Below are positions 1-12,041 of a stretch of 64,000 bases of DNA, in pieces. The DNA is from Rostrohypoxylon terebratum (Eukaryota; Ascomycota; Sordariomycetes; Xylariales; Hypoxylaceae): positions 220,560-284,559 of the forward strand of contig MU385889.1 of the NCBI GenBank assembly GCA_022497145.1, given 5' to 3'. Every line of letters begins with the position of its first letter. Within the stretch, counting starts at the first letter, position 1. The notes beneath the pieces were generated by a model, which had not been told where the DNA came from, ran no database searches, and saw nothing but the letters and a program-made list of their open reading frames with translations. The position numbers and the translations under genes were made by a program.

Positions 1-1111
1 AAAATATACGATAGGCTGACATTGTTTGCAGCGGCTGTTTTTGTTTGGGAAGATGCCTCATGCGCGCCAGTAGACGGGAAGCGGATCTATTTCTTGTATA
101 CATGGCGTAAATTAGGTATAATAGGTGTAAGTAAAGCATATAAAAAGTATGTGATTTACATCAAAGGTTGCAAAGGTTGGGTTCTGGAGGTGGCAGGGGT
201 TTTGGTCCTTGTTTGTGGTACGAAGATTTTTAGCGTGGGTATGAACCCATGTACAAAGTACAGAATTGCGGGATCTTATCAGCGTCTTCTGAGGAAGATA
301 AAGCTCGCACCATGTACTTTTACCACCATTCGTCTGGCAAAAGAAGCAAAAGAATACTTTACATGTCTCAACTTAGGGATACCCACATAAGTATTGAGTA
401 CTTTCTTGAGCTAGCCCAACCATTCGGCACCAATTCTCCATTCCCCACAATATCTAAAGCACGGGTCTCCTGGTTCCACTCTTCTCGATTCTTTGCATCA
501 AGACCAATCAAATGACGACTTCCACCCCAGCTTGCGACAGAATGCAACGAAACTCCATTGCATTGAGAGGCTACCAGAAAACCACGATGCGGCGGCTCGC
601 CAGCCATGACCGGTTTTGCTGTCCGTGGCTTTTTCTTTGTGACCTAAATTACCTAGTCTTCGTATCCGAAGCAAGCGAAATCGCAGCAAGACGAAGCCAC
701 ATGCTTTTTTACATTTTTTTATCGCTATTTAAAATGACGATAACAAGATTCCGTTGCGGTGACTGTCGCATCGGTCCCCCAGCAACCTGAAATGGCCGAC
801 ACGGTTGGCTGCATTTGCCGCCGTCTTGGCAAAGAATTTGCGCGAATATTTACATTCTTCTACTTCTTTTCCTCACCCACTTCCTCGACTTCGATGCCGC
901 CCATGGTCTCGTGTTTCTATTGTAAGCGCCGTGCTTCGAAAATTACAGGACTCTTTTTACCCGTGTCGAAGCAAAGATAGGGAAGGGAGTACCTGGGACC
1001 TGGGTACATCCGTGGATATCCACTCTATCAATTGCGCGTGTAACCGTTAGGCGCCGCATTAGTTCTGAAACGACGACGGTGACCTTTGCTTGGCAAAGAG
1101 CTAACCTTAAC

Positions 1112-1360
1112 TTAAACACCTTCCCGGGAGTATAAAGAACCCATCATCTCATTCATCTCATGTTTAAAGTCGACAACCTTGTTCAGCCGTTGGAACACGG
1201 TATTATACTTTCTACCGATAAGTTGGCCAAATTCAACATATTCCAATCCCTGGGGCCTGAGGTCTTCCTCATACATGAAATGTTGGTTGAGGTATTTATG
1301 TACTATCTCGATACAATCTATTGTGTTTAACAATAGAGGAAGCTTTTCTTTTTTTTTCCC
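1112..1360 (-). pseudogene. Protein-like open frame, possible exon or relic
   Basis: About 82 codons are open on the minus strand, ending in TAA at 1112. The translation is compositionally like a real globular protein (stretches such as LNQHFMYEEDLRPQG and EFGQLIGRKYN) rather than a random frame. There is no convincing start codon. A stop lies just upstream at 1361-1363, with TAG and GAG trinucleotides that could serve as acceptors near it. I do not recognise the family. It may be a terminal exon or a relic. Confidence 0.2.
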
Positions 1361-1804
1361 TCACCTATCATAGGTGATGCGAGCCTTCAGCTGGAACTGT
1401 CATCCCAACTCGCATCTCAGATGGCCCTACAGGAGGTGAAAGGTGGTTAAACAAGTTCAGCCGATTTCCCCAACATCAAGACCTCCACCGTTTCACGATG
1501 ACCCTTGTACACACCGTTGCGTAATCGACACAAGCATCCTTGTTAGGCAAGGGGATCGTCCATTCATTTTTACCGTTTACCATGCCGGGCTGCCAGGGGT
1601 GAGAGATCACCATCATGTTGTCGATCCGCGCGGTAGCATCGAGAGAGACAACGGACTCCAATTGAGAAGTTTCAGCTTGCCAAGACCTCGCGATACTCCC
1701 TTGCCAAGCATTCGATCTTGAAACATCAGATCTTGCAACATGAGTTTAATTCTTCTTTTCGGGCGCACATTTAATTAGTTAGTTCTATCCTGCTGTCGTA
1801 AGCC

Positions 1805-2017
1805 TCATTTAACATACATATTACAAGTGAAGTCTTCCTCGCATGGGTGCATGCAATCCGATTCTTCGTTTATATATCTTGCTCCGATGTTTCGTAAATC
1901 ATCCGAGCGGAACAGCATTATGTTCTCACGATGCCAATCACCATGTAGGTATTCAACATTCCTAATCACAAACAAGGAATGGTCCGAAATGTTATCATGT
2001 GAGTGATGTGATATGTA
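1805..2017 (-). pseudogene. Possible relic of a kinase/phosphotransferase-like gene
   Basis: The minus strand is open between two stops for about 70 codons. It contains the short motif HGDWHREN followed by IMLF (plus-strand 1922-1945). HGD-x4-N is the form of the catalytic loop in protein-kinase-like and aminoglycoside-phosphotransferase-like folds. No start, no DFG/DxD motif in the correct position and no flanking kinase lobes can be read, so if real this is a fragment. Downstream minus-strand open stretches at 1476-1740 and 1112-1360 may belong to the same decayed gene, but the frames do not join through convincing introns. The motif could be chance. Confidence 0.2.
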
Positions 2018-2359
2018 TTATGTAGATATTATAGACCTTCTAAATCATCAAAAAAGTCCACAATTCCTGTCTTGCCCAATCCCTATTTTCCAATCCAAAG
2101 AAGCCAGCGGCACTTGATCAAAGTCCGAGAAAAAGTTAAACCCGAAAGACCCCTTACCTCTTAACGCCCCTTTAGAAAGCCCCAATGTGTGTGATACAAA
2201 TAGATAGAAATACGAATGAGCAATGACCCAACTCCCTGACCCCTGACCCGTGTCAAACTCCAAAATGGCCGGCGCCAATGTGTATAGGTACCTTGTAGTA
2301 TAGATAAGAGATTATAGTAAAAGAATAGGGCGATATGAAGCAATAGGCGGGACGTTAGA

Positions 2360-5300
2360 TCACAAGAACCTTTGGCCATCATCCATAACCGCCGTTGGTG
2401 CATTCTGCCCACTATGTGTCCGACTCAGGCTTGGGTGCGGATGCGGATGCGAAAGCTTCCGCATAGAGTGAACGGGATACACTGTATCCGAAGCATCTCC
2501 GCTTTCCTCGCGAGAGCGTTTGCGTCCAGCGACTTGCGCAGCGCTACCATGGTGTTGTTGTTGTTGTTGGTGGTGGTACACCTGCTGTGTGGATCTTAGC
2601 GGTGTTAATCCCGTTCCACCGCCAGCGCCGCCACTCCCTAAGTTCAGCGAGAAATCCCGAGTATCTACATCCCAGGAAGATCGTTCGCCGCCTTGCCAGG
2701 CCCAAGGGTCTTGAGGTACACCGGAGGCAGATTGTGGGTGTGGGTAGTGTATGTATTTATCATCGCTCCAGTGTCCGGTGCTCGCGCGGCTCAGACTATT
2801 ATCACGGGAGTCTTGACCGACGACGCTGTTTGGTGCTGTAGCCCATAAGGCCTCCCCAGACCCTGCACTCGTAGTCGCGCTTGTTAGACCGCCAGCGTCG
2901 GCCCAAGTGACACCGTATGCGGGATTCCAACCCGTGCCGCTCATTCCTCCTACTCCTACATCGAGGCCCAACCCTCCTGCCTCATGGGCCGGCGTCCAGT
3001 CCGCTCCCGTTGGGTCCTCATATGTTGAGACCGGCACTCCGAGGTCGGAGAGATATGGGTCTGTGTTGCTACTGCCTGTATTGTGGTGGTGGCTTGCGAT
3101 TGCCGGGATCTCCGTCGTGCCAGCGCCGCTTGTCCCGTCTGATATGAAGCCAAGATGGTGATGCAGAGTAGAATCCGCACTGCCACTGTCATCGAAGCTA
3201 TGCGGGTACCCACCCGTCAGTGACGCCGTTGGTGGCGGCGTGACCAGTCCATTGTCAAACCCGTCGAGCAGATCTAAGCCGGGTGGTATATGTGCATGTT
3301 GTTGGTGGTGTCCATGACTCTGACCCTGGTGTGGGTGTGAGCGTTGACGCGATTGCCCCGGTAATGTACTGGGAACTGGCAACGGTGCATCGTATGCCGC
3401 GCTTAGGTTCTCATGCATAGCTGCATGAACGTGAGCTTGGTAGCCAGGGTTAGGCGACATGACGCTGTCGCGAGAGACAGGCGGGGCGCCCGACTGGTAC
3501 GCACGCTGCTGGTGGTACTCGGATGTAGGGTCGACTTTGGTAAGGAATTTCCAGTTTGTGCCTGCGGCTACGGTTGCTGTCTTTCCCTTGTCGTCCATGT
3601 GTTCATGCACTGGGGTAAATGTCCATAGGACGACAGCACGCCGGGTCCATCCCCGCTTGCTGTTCTCGTTGCTGCTGCTGCTAGCAGTTGTGGCGGTGGT
3701 TCCATCGTTAGGAGCAGACCAGATTTCTTGGTACATGGCAACCTGAGACAAGAGCTCCTTTGGCGTCGGCATTTGGTTGCCTCCTGTCTTACTGCTAGCG
3801 TCATCTTCTTTCTTCACCGCACGATCGCCACGGGAGGGCCGCTGTCCCTTGCGTGCCTCCTGTTCTCGCGCCCTTCGCTCTCGCTCTGCGGTGACGTAGG
3901 GGGCTAACTTGATAAAAGTGTTAGCCCAGCTAGCGGCCGGGAACGGGACGCCAATGGTGTCCCTACTGCCGCGGGAGGCACAGTCGCATCTTCCGACACC
4001 GTTACACCCCACACGATGCGAGACAATGACCTCAACTGGGTTGCTCCGGTCCCAGAAATCTGGCTCCGAACCGGAGATGTGTAGCTCATCAGGCTTCATA
4101 ACAGAAGTCACCGACCTCCAGCTGTGGTTGTGTAGCTCGGGGCGGTTGATCGAGAGCTCGACCATGCCGTTGAGCTCTGAGCCGTCAGGAAATTTTGACG
4201 TCGCGTGCAAGTCGAGCGTCACATCAAACTGGAATGTATCGCAGGGACCGACTACGCAACGAGATGTGCGCTCGTCGGAAGGGTGCGTGTCTTCTAATGC
4301 TGAGAGGAGTTTCTCCTTCAACTCTGGGAATTGGACATCCCATCTGTTGGAGATGTCCTTGATGGAAGAAGATTCCTTTTGCGAGATTGATCTGGTGTAT
4401 TCGTGTAGAAGTACCGTCGGCTGGTCCCCATTTCGAGGCAAATCTTTGTAGTCCTTGCCATCGTTCAGCTTGAGATGAGGGTAATCAGACTCTCCGAGCC
4501 AGTGACCGTTGGATGTGTAGCCCGTAACTTGCTTTTTAGTTGTACCGTCGTCTAACTTAACGTGTTTCTCCTTTAAGCTAACCTGAGATGACGAAACGAA
4601 GATCCAGCATTGCTTCGGACGCAGAAAGACGTCGTTGTCGGCGCTTAAGAGGCGGGCAAAATATTCATAGTTAGGCCGTTCATCAGGTAAACGCCCGTCA
4701 GCTATAGATATCAACACCCTGTTGTTCTTGAAAGATTCGGTATCGTCATCATCCCTTAATAACTTTCTGTCCTCTTCCTTGGGATCTCTCTTGCTTGGGA
4801 AGATGAAGTGGACTGGAGAGAGAAAGTTAGCCGTAAACCTCGCCAACACATAGGTGGCATGATAAACTCGGGTTGCTTACAAGTTACTAATGTGGCGAAG
4901 AAGCCCTTCAACACTTGAATGTGACTTGACACCTGCTTTCGTCCTCGGTACATAGGGTGAGGTTTTCCATCTGGGCCTTTCTCCCTCTGTTGTCTGTTCG
5001 GGATGACCTCGCCGTTCTGTGGAGGATGCAATAGCCAGTGGTAGATCCAAAGGTATTCGGTGATGAGCATGTTACGCCCATATAGAATTGTCTTTGAGCT
5101 GAATTTCTTGCGACCCATTTGAGGGATTAGGAGAAGAGCTGTCATTAAAATTAGCCTTTGCACCTCCGGAAGTAGAGGTAATGCTTACCATCGAGAAAGG
5201 CGTCCTCTAACCACAAAGGCCATATCGGTTGTTCCTTCTCAAGCTCCTTTTGCATTACTTTATTACGATAGTCGGCGAAATGTTTGTACGCGTAGATGGG

Positions 5301-5624
5301 GTTCTTGCTACCCCTCGGATAACCCATTGGTGATTCTCGTAATGATACATCTCGGTGTAAAGAACGTCCGCCGCGAAGGCTTGTCCCGTAACTCGAGGTC
5401 AAAGCCTGCGTAGGGACTATAGGTGGTGTTGGTATAGGATGGATAGGTGGTGATAAGGAGTGATTACAAAGTGCTAGAGCAGCAATATTATGTGCTTGGA
5501 CATTGCCCGTAGATTCGCCAAGAGGCGTTCGTGTCATGGGCATTACTTCGTGCTCTGTCTCGTACGCATAGTCTGATGCTGGGGAATATCTCTGAGAAGG
5601 AAGGACAGGTCGTGGGTGTTCCAT
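2360..5624 (-). CDS. abaA: AbaA-like TEA/ATTS-domain transcription factor
   Basis: Probable regulator of conidiophore/conidium development, acting in the nucleus by binding CATTCY sites. The model is complement(2360..4812, 4881..5138, 5189..5624), two introns, 1048 aa. Both junctions restore the TEA domain (about residues 134-225): it begins WPLWLEDAF, continues through GRKK and YGRN, and ends with the DNA-recognition helix RKQVSSHIQVLK (about 212-223). About 27 extra residues (about 182-208, Pro/Gly/Lys-rich) separate helices 2 and 3, as I recall for Sordariomycete AbaA. The long C-terminal part is Ser/Gly/His/Gln-rich with a late QQQQQ tract and a basic RKRSRE (about 995), a possible nuclear signal. 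At 1048 aa it is longer than the roughly 800 aa usual for AbaA. The ATG at 5624 is the first in frame that fits the domain layout. Six CATTCY sites lie upstream, suggesting autoregulation. Confidence 0.82.
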
Positions 5625-6487
5625 CTTGAACGAAAGTATGATGGAAGACAAAAAGAATGCTTCATAAAAAGAGCGAGAATTCAAGAGAATGCCTGGAGGG
5701 ATCTCAAGAACGTTGGGAAGCAGAACAAGATATGTGAGGAGGAATGGCAGTGGCAAGCGAGAATGCTTATTACTATTAAGTCTAGATACGATATCTTGGT
5801 TGAGAGTGTTGGTATGGAAGAGAGGGTCATCATATCTTATAGATATCTCATTCACTGCTTCGTGTCTACTCGACTACATGTCTAAGAGGACAGCAATATT
5901 TGTGCCCTGAAGGAATACTTGAGCCCTAGAAGCGCCTCCTAGGAGTAGGAGACTTCCAAGGGCGCCTTGAAGCAAATGCTCCAAATAGTATAGACGCCAT
6001 GATCCACAAGATCGAGAGGCGCTCGACGTCTTCCGTATAGGGTGCGCGCAATTGGCACGCAAGGAAACTAGGAACAAGGTGATAACAAGTAGCAGCAATA
6101 GACTCACCGTGGGAATGCTCCAATTTCCTATTATGGAGACTTTCTCTTACCCTTCTCGGGCCGGTCGTTGTTGAAACCCTCGTGAGATTTGCGGGGGGAA
6201 TGTGACTTTGATTAACGTACCCATACAAGATCATCGAGTCAGGGACTTGTAGACATTCAATCGAGAGGGGTTTTCGCAGTATCTCAAAGGAGGGGTGGAT
6301 TCTGCAAGCTATTGCAGTGCCGAACTCCTGGTGTCAGTTAAGCAGCCCCAGATTCGTCAATGCGACCCTCTCCTTAACAAGGGATAACGCAACGAACCAC
6401 CACCCCTAGCTCCCAACGTGGCAATCGCTGCACTCCTTCGGTAGCAAAGCCAGGCACGAAGCCAAGAGTATAGACATTAATTAACCG
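5625..6487. promoter_or_regulatory. abaA upstream region with CATTCY cluster
   Basis: This gene-free stretch lies between the abaA start and the 3' end of mrd1. Read on abaA's own strand it holds six matches to the AbaA target CATTCY, seen on the plus strand as RGAATG at 5654-5659, 5686-5691, 5741-5746, 5760-5765, 6112-6117 and 6197-6202. One match to the BrlA response element consensus (AGAGGGG, plus strand 6264-6270) is also present. In Aspergillus, abaA is induced by BrlA and activates itself through CATTCY sites. The sites are seen; the function here is inference. Short ORFs at 5874-6234 look spurious. Confidence 0.45.
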
Positions 6488-9299
6488 CTAGACCTCCCCT
6501 TCGTCCTCATCCCCTCCTAAGGTAACCTTTTTGCGTCCTCCCCCTGTGAGCTGTTGCAGGGCAATTCTGCTAGCTTGGCCGCCCACCCTCTTCTGCATCT
6601 TTGCGATTTCCTCTTCTGGGTCAATTGATTCCGCTTCTGCATATTGAAGGATAAGTCTTCGTCCCAATAGATGGGTATCTTGTAAGGCTAGCATTGCAGA
6701 CTCTGCCTCCTTTGCAGAAACAAACTCTGCGAAAGCAAAACCTTTACTAGTAGCATTGAATTTTTTAGGTATGCGGACTGATTTAAGCTGGCCATACGTG
6801 CTTAGAAGTGTCCGAATATCATTTTTGTTAGTCTGGAAGGGGACGTTCTTAATTACGATCTTGGTCCTTTGGTTCGCAGCCTTCTTTGCGTTGTCCTCTT
6901 GTCTTCTTTCTTCAGCGGCGTCGCGCCCACGGTGCGAAGCTCTAACTTGGAGTTTGTGTGCTCTGAGGGAATGACCGTCCATCACCTTGAGAGCCGCTTC
7001 AGCAGCTGCTTTGTTAGCAAATGAGACAAATCCAAATCCCATGCTCAACACCTGGCCAGGTTTCTTGGGGTCTTTCTTGGTCTTCACTTGAGCAGATCTG
7101 AAACCCTCCAGGTGTTTAAATTCGTCTGCGAGTTCTTGAGTAGTCGTATCCCAATGGAGGTTCTTCACAAATAAAGAAGTTGACTCAACAGATTCTTGGC
7201 TGTCTTGCTCTAGAAGCTCTGACACAGACAACTTCTGGACACCACTGGGCTCTTTGATGGCTTGGCCCACATCATCTTGTTGCTCCTTACCCACAAACAA
7301 GTTCTTTGGTGCCTTCTCGAGGAATAATATGGATTCCTTAAATCGGCGATAAGCCAACTTTGTGAATGCTGCCTTAGCCTGAGGACCTTGAGCAAACTGA
7401 ACAATAGCAATTGTCCCTGTGGGTGGCATGAGCACTTTGAGTACCTGTCCGTGCTCCTCAAAAAGAGCCCTGATCTCTTCTATTGAAGTGCCGTAAGGGA
7501 AATTTTTCACCAAGATAGCTGTATCACCTCGCGGACCTGACTTAAAAGCGTCCAGATCGACACCATTAGCCACCAAATAAGCTTTCGTGTCTTGAATCGT
7601 CGAAGTTTCGGCGATCGCTTGCTTCACGGCTGCATCAGAATTGGTTGGGTCAAGTAATTCTGCCTTGGAGATCCCCAGACGATCGGCAACGGATGCGTTC
7701 ACAGCATCCTGGCTCATGTAGAGCGAGTTCCAATTGAATCTAGACTCCGCAGCCTTGGCTCTTTTCTTGATCAGATTTTGCTGCTTCAACGGCAACTTAG
7801 ACAATGCGAACTCATCCAAGTTGTGATCACGTTTTGCCGAAGCTGGCAAAACGTGTAAGATCCTTCCCTGAAAGGAAGATCGATCTACCTGGAATGCTTT
7901 CACTGCGTCGTCTGCGCTAGCAAATAAAACAAAGCCAATTCCCTTATTGTTATTCGAGTCTCTCATTGGCACGTGTACCTATCGTCATTTTAGCAGGAAT
8001 GAAATGTAGCTGACTGACGGAAATTAATGACGAAGGGGGTTGATTCTCAGACACGAAGCATCTACTAAAATACTGGCCCAGGCCTCTCATCAGATACCAT
8101 TTGGTATCAGCTGTCCCTATCTGGGGTTCATCATAGAAAATTAAAAGGATCACGAGTAATGCTAGGGAATCTTACCTCTTCAACAGTACCATATCGCGCA
8201 AAGTATGATCTGAGTTCATCCTCAGTAGCCGAGTATGGTAAATTCCGAGCAAATAACCTTTTGGTCTTGCGAACCGTATCCAGATCGCCGTCTTTTGGTT
8301 CTTCAACAGCTTCATCTAAATCCGAGCGTTGACCTTGATCGTCCATATCTTGGTCTTCATCCACAGTCGCATCGATAATCTCGGGCTGTTCTGCCTCTCG
8401 GCTTGGTGGTTGGCGTGGTGGTAGGGGTGGCGTTACCTCCGCAGCCCCAGGTGTAGGGGTAATGTCCTCCACATCAACCAAATCAAGTAGTCTGTTTGTC
8501 CGCGATCTTAACCAGTCGTCATCCGTAGCAACAGGCACGTGAGTCGCAGCCTCGGTAGAACTAGGCGCATCCGGCAATGTCTGTTCTATGGGGGGATCCT
8601 CGTCCTTCTCGACTTCCTCACGAGTTTGGGTATCCGTTACACCCACTACACTCTTTGACGGCTGTGTAGAATCTGAAGGCTGGCTTTTCTTTCGCCGGCT
8701 TGGTACAACTTCGTATTCATCGTCTGACTCCCCCTCGACAACAGCAAGAGCTGCATATTTTGCAGGGGGTTCTTCTGTAGGCTCTACGCCAATTCCATGT
8801 ATCGTGCTTGTAGAAGCTTTTGCAGGCTGCATGACATTCAAGAACTCTTGTAATTTTGGATCGGATTCATCGAGTACATCTCGCTTCCTCTTCTTCGCAT
8901 TCTCGATTGTAGCATCCGGTTCCGCAGAAGGTGTGGAAGTCTGAGGTATGTTCGTGCTAGCCTTTAGTCCAGGTCCATGTCTGCTTCCTTTTATCTTAGA
9001 CAACGAAGGGTCTGCGATCTGCAGGCAATGTTAGCATAAGCCAACCAGTGTTGTGGAAAGACCCTACTAACAGGTTTTGCTAACTCGACGGTAATCTTGG
9101 ACATCCGCACAAAGGAGCGATTGAAATATTTGACTGCTGCAGCAGCCTCTTGCGAGTCCTTATAACCAACATATCCAATCCTTCGATGTGGTATCAGCTT
9201 GACGTCTGTGATATGACCTTTGGACGCAAAATGCTTGCGTAAATCGGCCTCGTTAAGATTTGGTGGCAGACCTTTCACGAAGATTCTAGACGAATCCAT
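6488..9299 (-). CDS. mrd1: Mrd1, multiple-RRM pre-rRNA processing factor
   Basis: Nucleolar RNA-binding protein of the small-subunit processome, needed in yeast for early cleavages of the 35S pre-rRNA and 18S rRNA production. The model is complement(6488..7978, 8176..9018, 9072..9299), 853 aa, close to yeast Mrd1 (887 aa). Five RRMs are visible: about residues 4-75 (RNP2-like RIFVKGLP), 329-405 (LFARNLPYS), 510-579 (ILVKNFPYG), 625-704 (LFVKNLHWD, RNP1 GFGFVSF) and 729-804 (IVIKNVPFQ, RNP1 GFAFAEF). An acidic, Ser/Pro-rich linker (about 85-325) separates RRM1 from RRM2. The second intron splits RRM2 and its removal restores EEVHVPM. The C-terminal tail ends acidic (DEDEGEV). Start ATG at 9299. 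It is divergent from the LC8 gene. Confidence 0.93.
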
Positions 9300-10059
9300 G
9301 GTACCAGGTAGTATTTTCTGATATTATTGATTCATGACAAGGCGATGAAAATGTATGTCCTGTGAAAAGTTGTTGAGCTTGCTCATTACTATGAAAAACG
9401 ACTGAAGTATTGATGATCAATTGAAGGGAAAGAAAGAAAAAAAAGTTCTCGGTTTTCGTATCGGAGAAAACGGGATTGGTTATCGACACGTGATATAGTT
9501 CATATAGCGCATCCTAAACCCACCTGCGGCTCTTCAGCCCCACCTTCCCCCATGGATCTGATTTAAGAACTGCTTATGTAACTTGGCTAGAGGCCCTCTA
9601 AACGTGCAGTAGCCAATAGAAGTCAAAAGAAAGACAAGGTTTATGTAATTTTCAGGTCCCAGGAACCAATAGAAGGGGATCGTCCAAGCAAAAAGCTACC
9701 TAGTAGGATTGGATTTCATTTATTATTAACAAACACGCGACTTTGGGCACTAACCAAATCATTCACCTACACGCCGACCATCAACAACCCGTGCTCCGTT
9801 GCTGACTTGACATTTAAATCGACCACCTTGGAGAGATTGAATACCGACCTCTGCGCTTGACTACAATATCGTCTATTTTTTATACACGTTACTTTTGCTA
9901 TTAAACCATCACTTCATGTATGTTGTCGAATTTCGGTTTATACACTATATCGACCGTTTAACTATCCCCTACAGGGCAGAGCCTCGCTTGCTAACTACCA
10001 TACCTGGAACAGAATCGATTAGCCATTAGCCATTACATCATCGACGTCGAACCGACAAC
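9300..10059. promoter_or_regulatory. Divergent intergenic region mrd1 / LC8 dynein light chain
   Basis: This 760-bp region separates two outward-facing genes and must hold both promoters and leaders. Two plus-strand CCAAT boxes (9613-9617 and 9666-9670), each followed by AGAAG, are the only recognisable elements. A purine-rich A/G stretch (9421-9446) lies near the mrd1 start. No coding signal is seen. Confidence 0.4.
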
Positions 10060-10680
10060 ATGGCAGAGCAACAATCGCCCCCGCCGGGCGGAAGCCGTGA
10101 CAAGCTTGAAGGTCCGTCGTTATCGAATCAGAAGGAGACTGCTTGACTAACATAACCCTTCAACATAGCCCAAATTAAATCGGCGGACATGGTTAGAATT
10201 GGTTGATAACAAAAAAGGAGTTCTGCGTAGGCTAACATACAAGTCTAGACTGAGGATATGCAGCAAGAGGCCATCGATGTTGGTAGGTATCAGCTGTACA
10301 CGGTCTTCAAAGTCTACAAATCCACATTCTAATATCATGTGAACAGCTCAGGAAGCTATGGGCAAGTACACCATCGAGAAGGACATCGCACAGCACATCA
10401 AGCGCACGGTAAGCACGCCTATAGCGCCCAGGTTTCAGCAGCACGGTAGTCATCAGCTGGGATACTAATACCAATATGCCAGTTCGACGAGCGCAAGGGT
10501 CCAACTTGGCATTGCATAGTGGGACGAAACTTCGGCAGCTTCGTCACTCACGGTATATCTTCCTTAATACCAAATATCAACAACTGAATACATGTCAGAG
10601 CTAATGATGTCGCAGAGACAAAGCACTTCATCTACTTTTACCTCGGACACTGCGCTATCTTGTTATTCAAGACACAGTAG
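10060..10680 (+). CDS. Cytoplasmic dynein light chain LC8 (DYNLL/Dyn2)
   Basis: Small dimeric hub protein of the dynein motor that also docks short linear motifs of many partners. The model is join(10060..10111, 10169..10191, 10249..10282, 10347..10408, 10483..10552, 10616..10680), 101 aa. Joined exons give a full LC8: KLEAQIKSADM, QEAIDVAQEAM, KDIAQHIKR, FDERKGPTWHCIVGRNFGSF and the terminal FYLGHCAILLFKTQ. The Lys in DKLEAQIKSADM, the GRNFGS ligand-groove strand and the carboxy-terminal strand are intact. The family is usually 89-94 aa; the extra residues are a Pro/Gln-rich N-terminus. Six exons for so short a protein, two of only 23 and 34 nt, explain why no long ORF marks this gene. All junction phases agree. 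Confidence 0.95.
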
Positions 10681-11853
10681 AACGATAGCCTTAGAATGAG
10701 GGACCTAGTTGAATTTTTCAACCACCGACCCCGACATCCTACAGCTTTCAGCCTCGGCCCTCCACAAGCATATGATGTTTAGGATCGTCATAATCGCAGG
10801 GACAGGGATTTCAAAGGCATGAATTTGGCGATTACTCAACCTCCTGGTGTTGTTGCTTATGTAATTCGATCGAAGTAGGGAAATGGGTTGTTGTACGTCT
10901 TGTCATCTCCATAAACCGTCAATAGAGAAGACAAAAGGGTATATCAAAATAGCAGATGTGTCATGTGAAGCATACTGAGGCTCGACCAACCAGTTGTAGA
11001 TATTTCACAGAAGTGCGGTGACAAACTTTGGACGGCCACGCCAGCAAAGACTAACCCCAAGGTTTATGTTTTTCTTTTGTCCACTACTATTTCTCTCCAG
11101 GTGACGCGTATACCTACATAGGACATGAAGCCAGTTCTGGGCGGCAGTGTAGCTTTCCGGGGTCCACTTCCGGAAACCAACAGCGGGTAGAAGCATCAAG
11201 CTTTTTTTTTTTTTTTGTATATCTCCGGGTTAAATACACACATCCATGGATATACCAGGGTACGAGATTAGCCAACCGTCAGTGACGTCCTCCCTACTTA
11301 GAGATATGCATTTCATCAACCTGAGTTCCCGGACCTTTTACAAATGTGTGAAAATTGACGAATGAATATGTACCGATTACGGACCACGGATCGGCGCTCA
11401 GCATTCAAAATCTTGTGACGAATAACAAGTAGGACAGGAGCACAGGCTATCAGACTATGTGGCGCCTCACTTGATCACGACTTGTCCTTATTAGGGTGCT
11501 ATTATCATAGCGTACTAATACAAAACCAATCACATGGACGAGGCCCTTTTTAACATGTGCGTACTTCAAGGTCAGAAATACGTAAGCACAATATATTGCG
11601 TTAGATAATTAGGTACTAATGTTTCTCATATTTCTATCCATGGATGTTTCTAAGAGATTGTGTACCTAGTAACTCACAGCGAGTGCAAACCTTGAAGGAA
11701 TAAGAGTACACTCCGTGTTACTAAATAAGGTTTCTAGATTGGCATTGCGTGGACGAAAGAGGGGCTAGTAACATTTAACATAAACCTGGGGTTTTACGTA
11801 CCGACCTAAGGTCGATCCAAAGACAACCTTGAAGTTGCCCAGATGGTTACTAC

Positions 11854-11878
11854 CTAGTACCTAGGACCTAGGTACTAG
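11854..11878. repeat. Perfect 12-bp inverted repeat, CCTAGG-centred
   Basis: CTAGTACCTAGG (11854-11865) and CCTAGGTACTAG (11867-11878) are exact reverse complements separated by one base. It is one member of a family of CCTAGG palindromes scattered through the window's intergenic DNA. Confidence 0.85.
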
Positions 11879-12017
11879 AGGTAGGCATGTAGAATGTAGA
11901 ATTCGCCCTGTGGTGTGTTGAGAGGTACAAAACAATCATACCACGGGAGAGGAACCGCAACTCCCCCGACGTCGCACTACCGAACCTTGCGAACTTTATC
12001 TATCACATCCATAACTT

Positions 12018-12041
12018 CCAAGGTTCCAAGGTTCCAAGGTT
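12018..12041. repeat. Tandem repeat, 3 x 8 bp (CCAAGGTT)
   Basis: Three exact head-to-tail copies of CCAAGGTT are seen directly. No function is suggested by the context. Confidence 0.85.

Larger units (their letters stand above)
1..2359. other. Gene-free left flank with possible coding relics
   Basis: No intact gene can be built here. Open frames are short and most have no family resemblance. Two minus-strand stretches (1112-1360 and 1805-2017) look protein-like and are listed separately. The right end, next to 2360, must hold the 3' untranslated region of the abaA-like gene. Confidence 0.6.
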
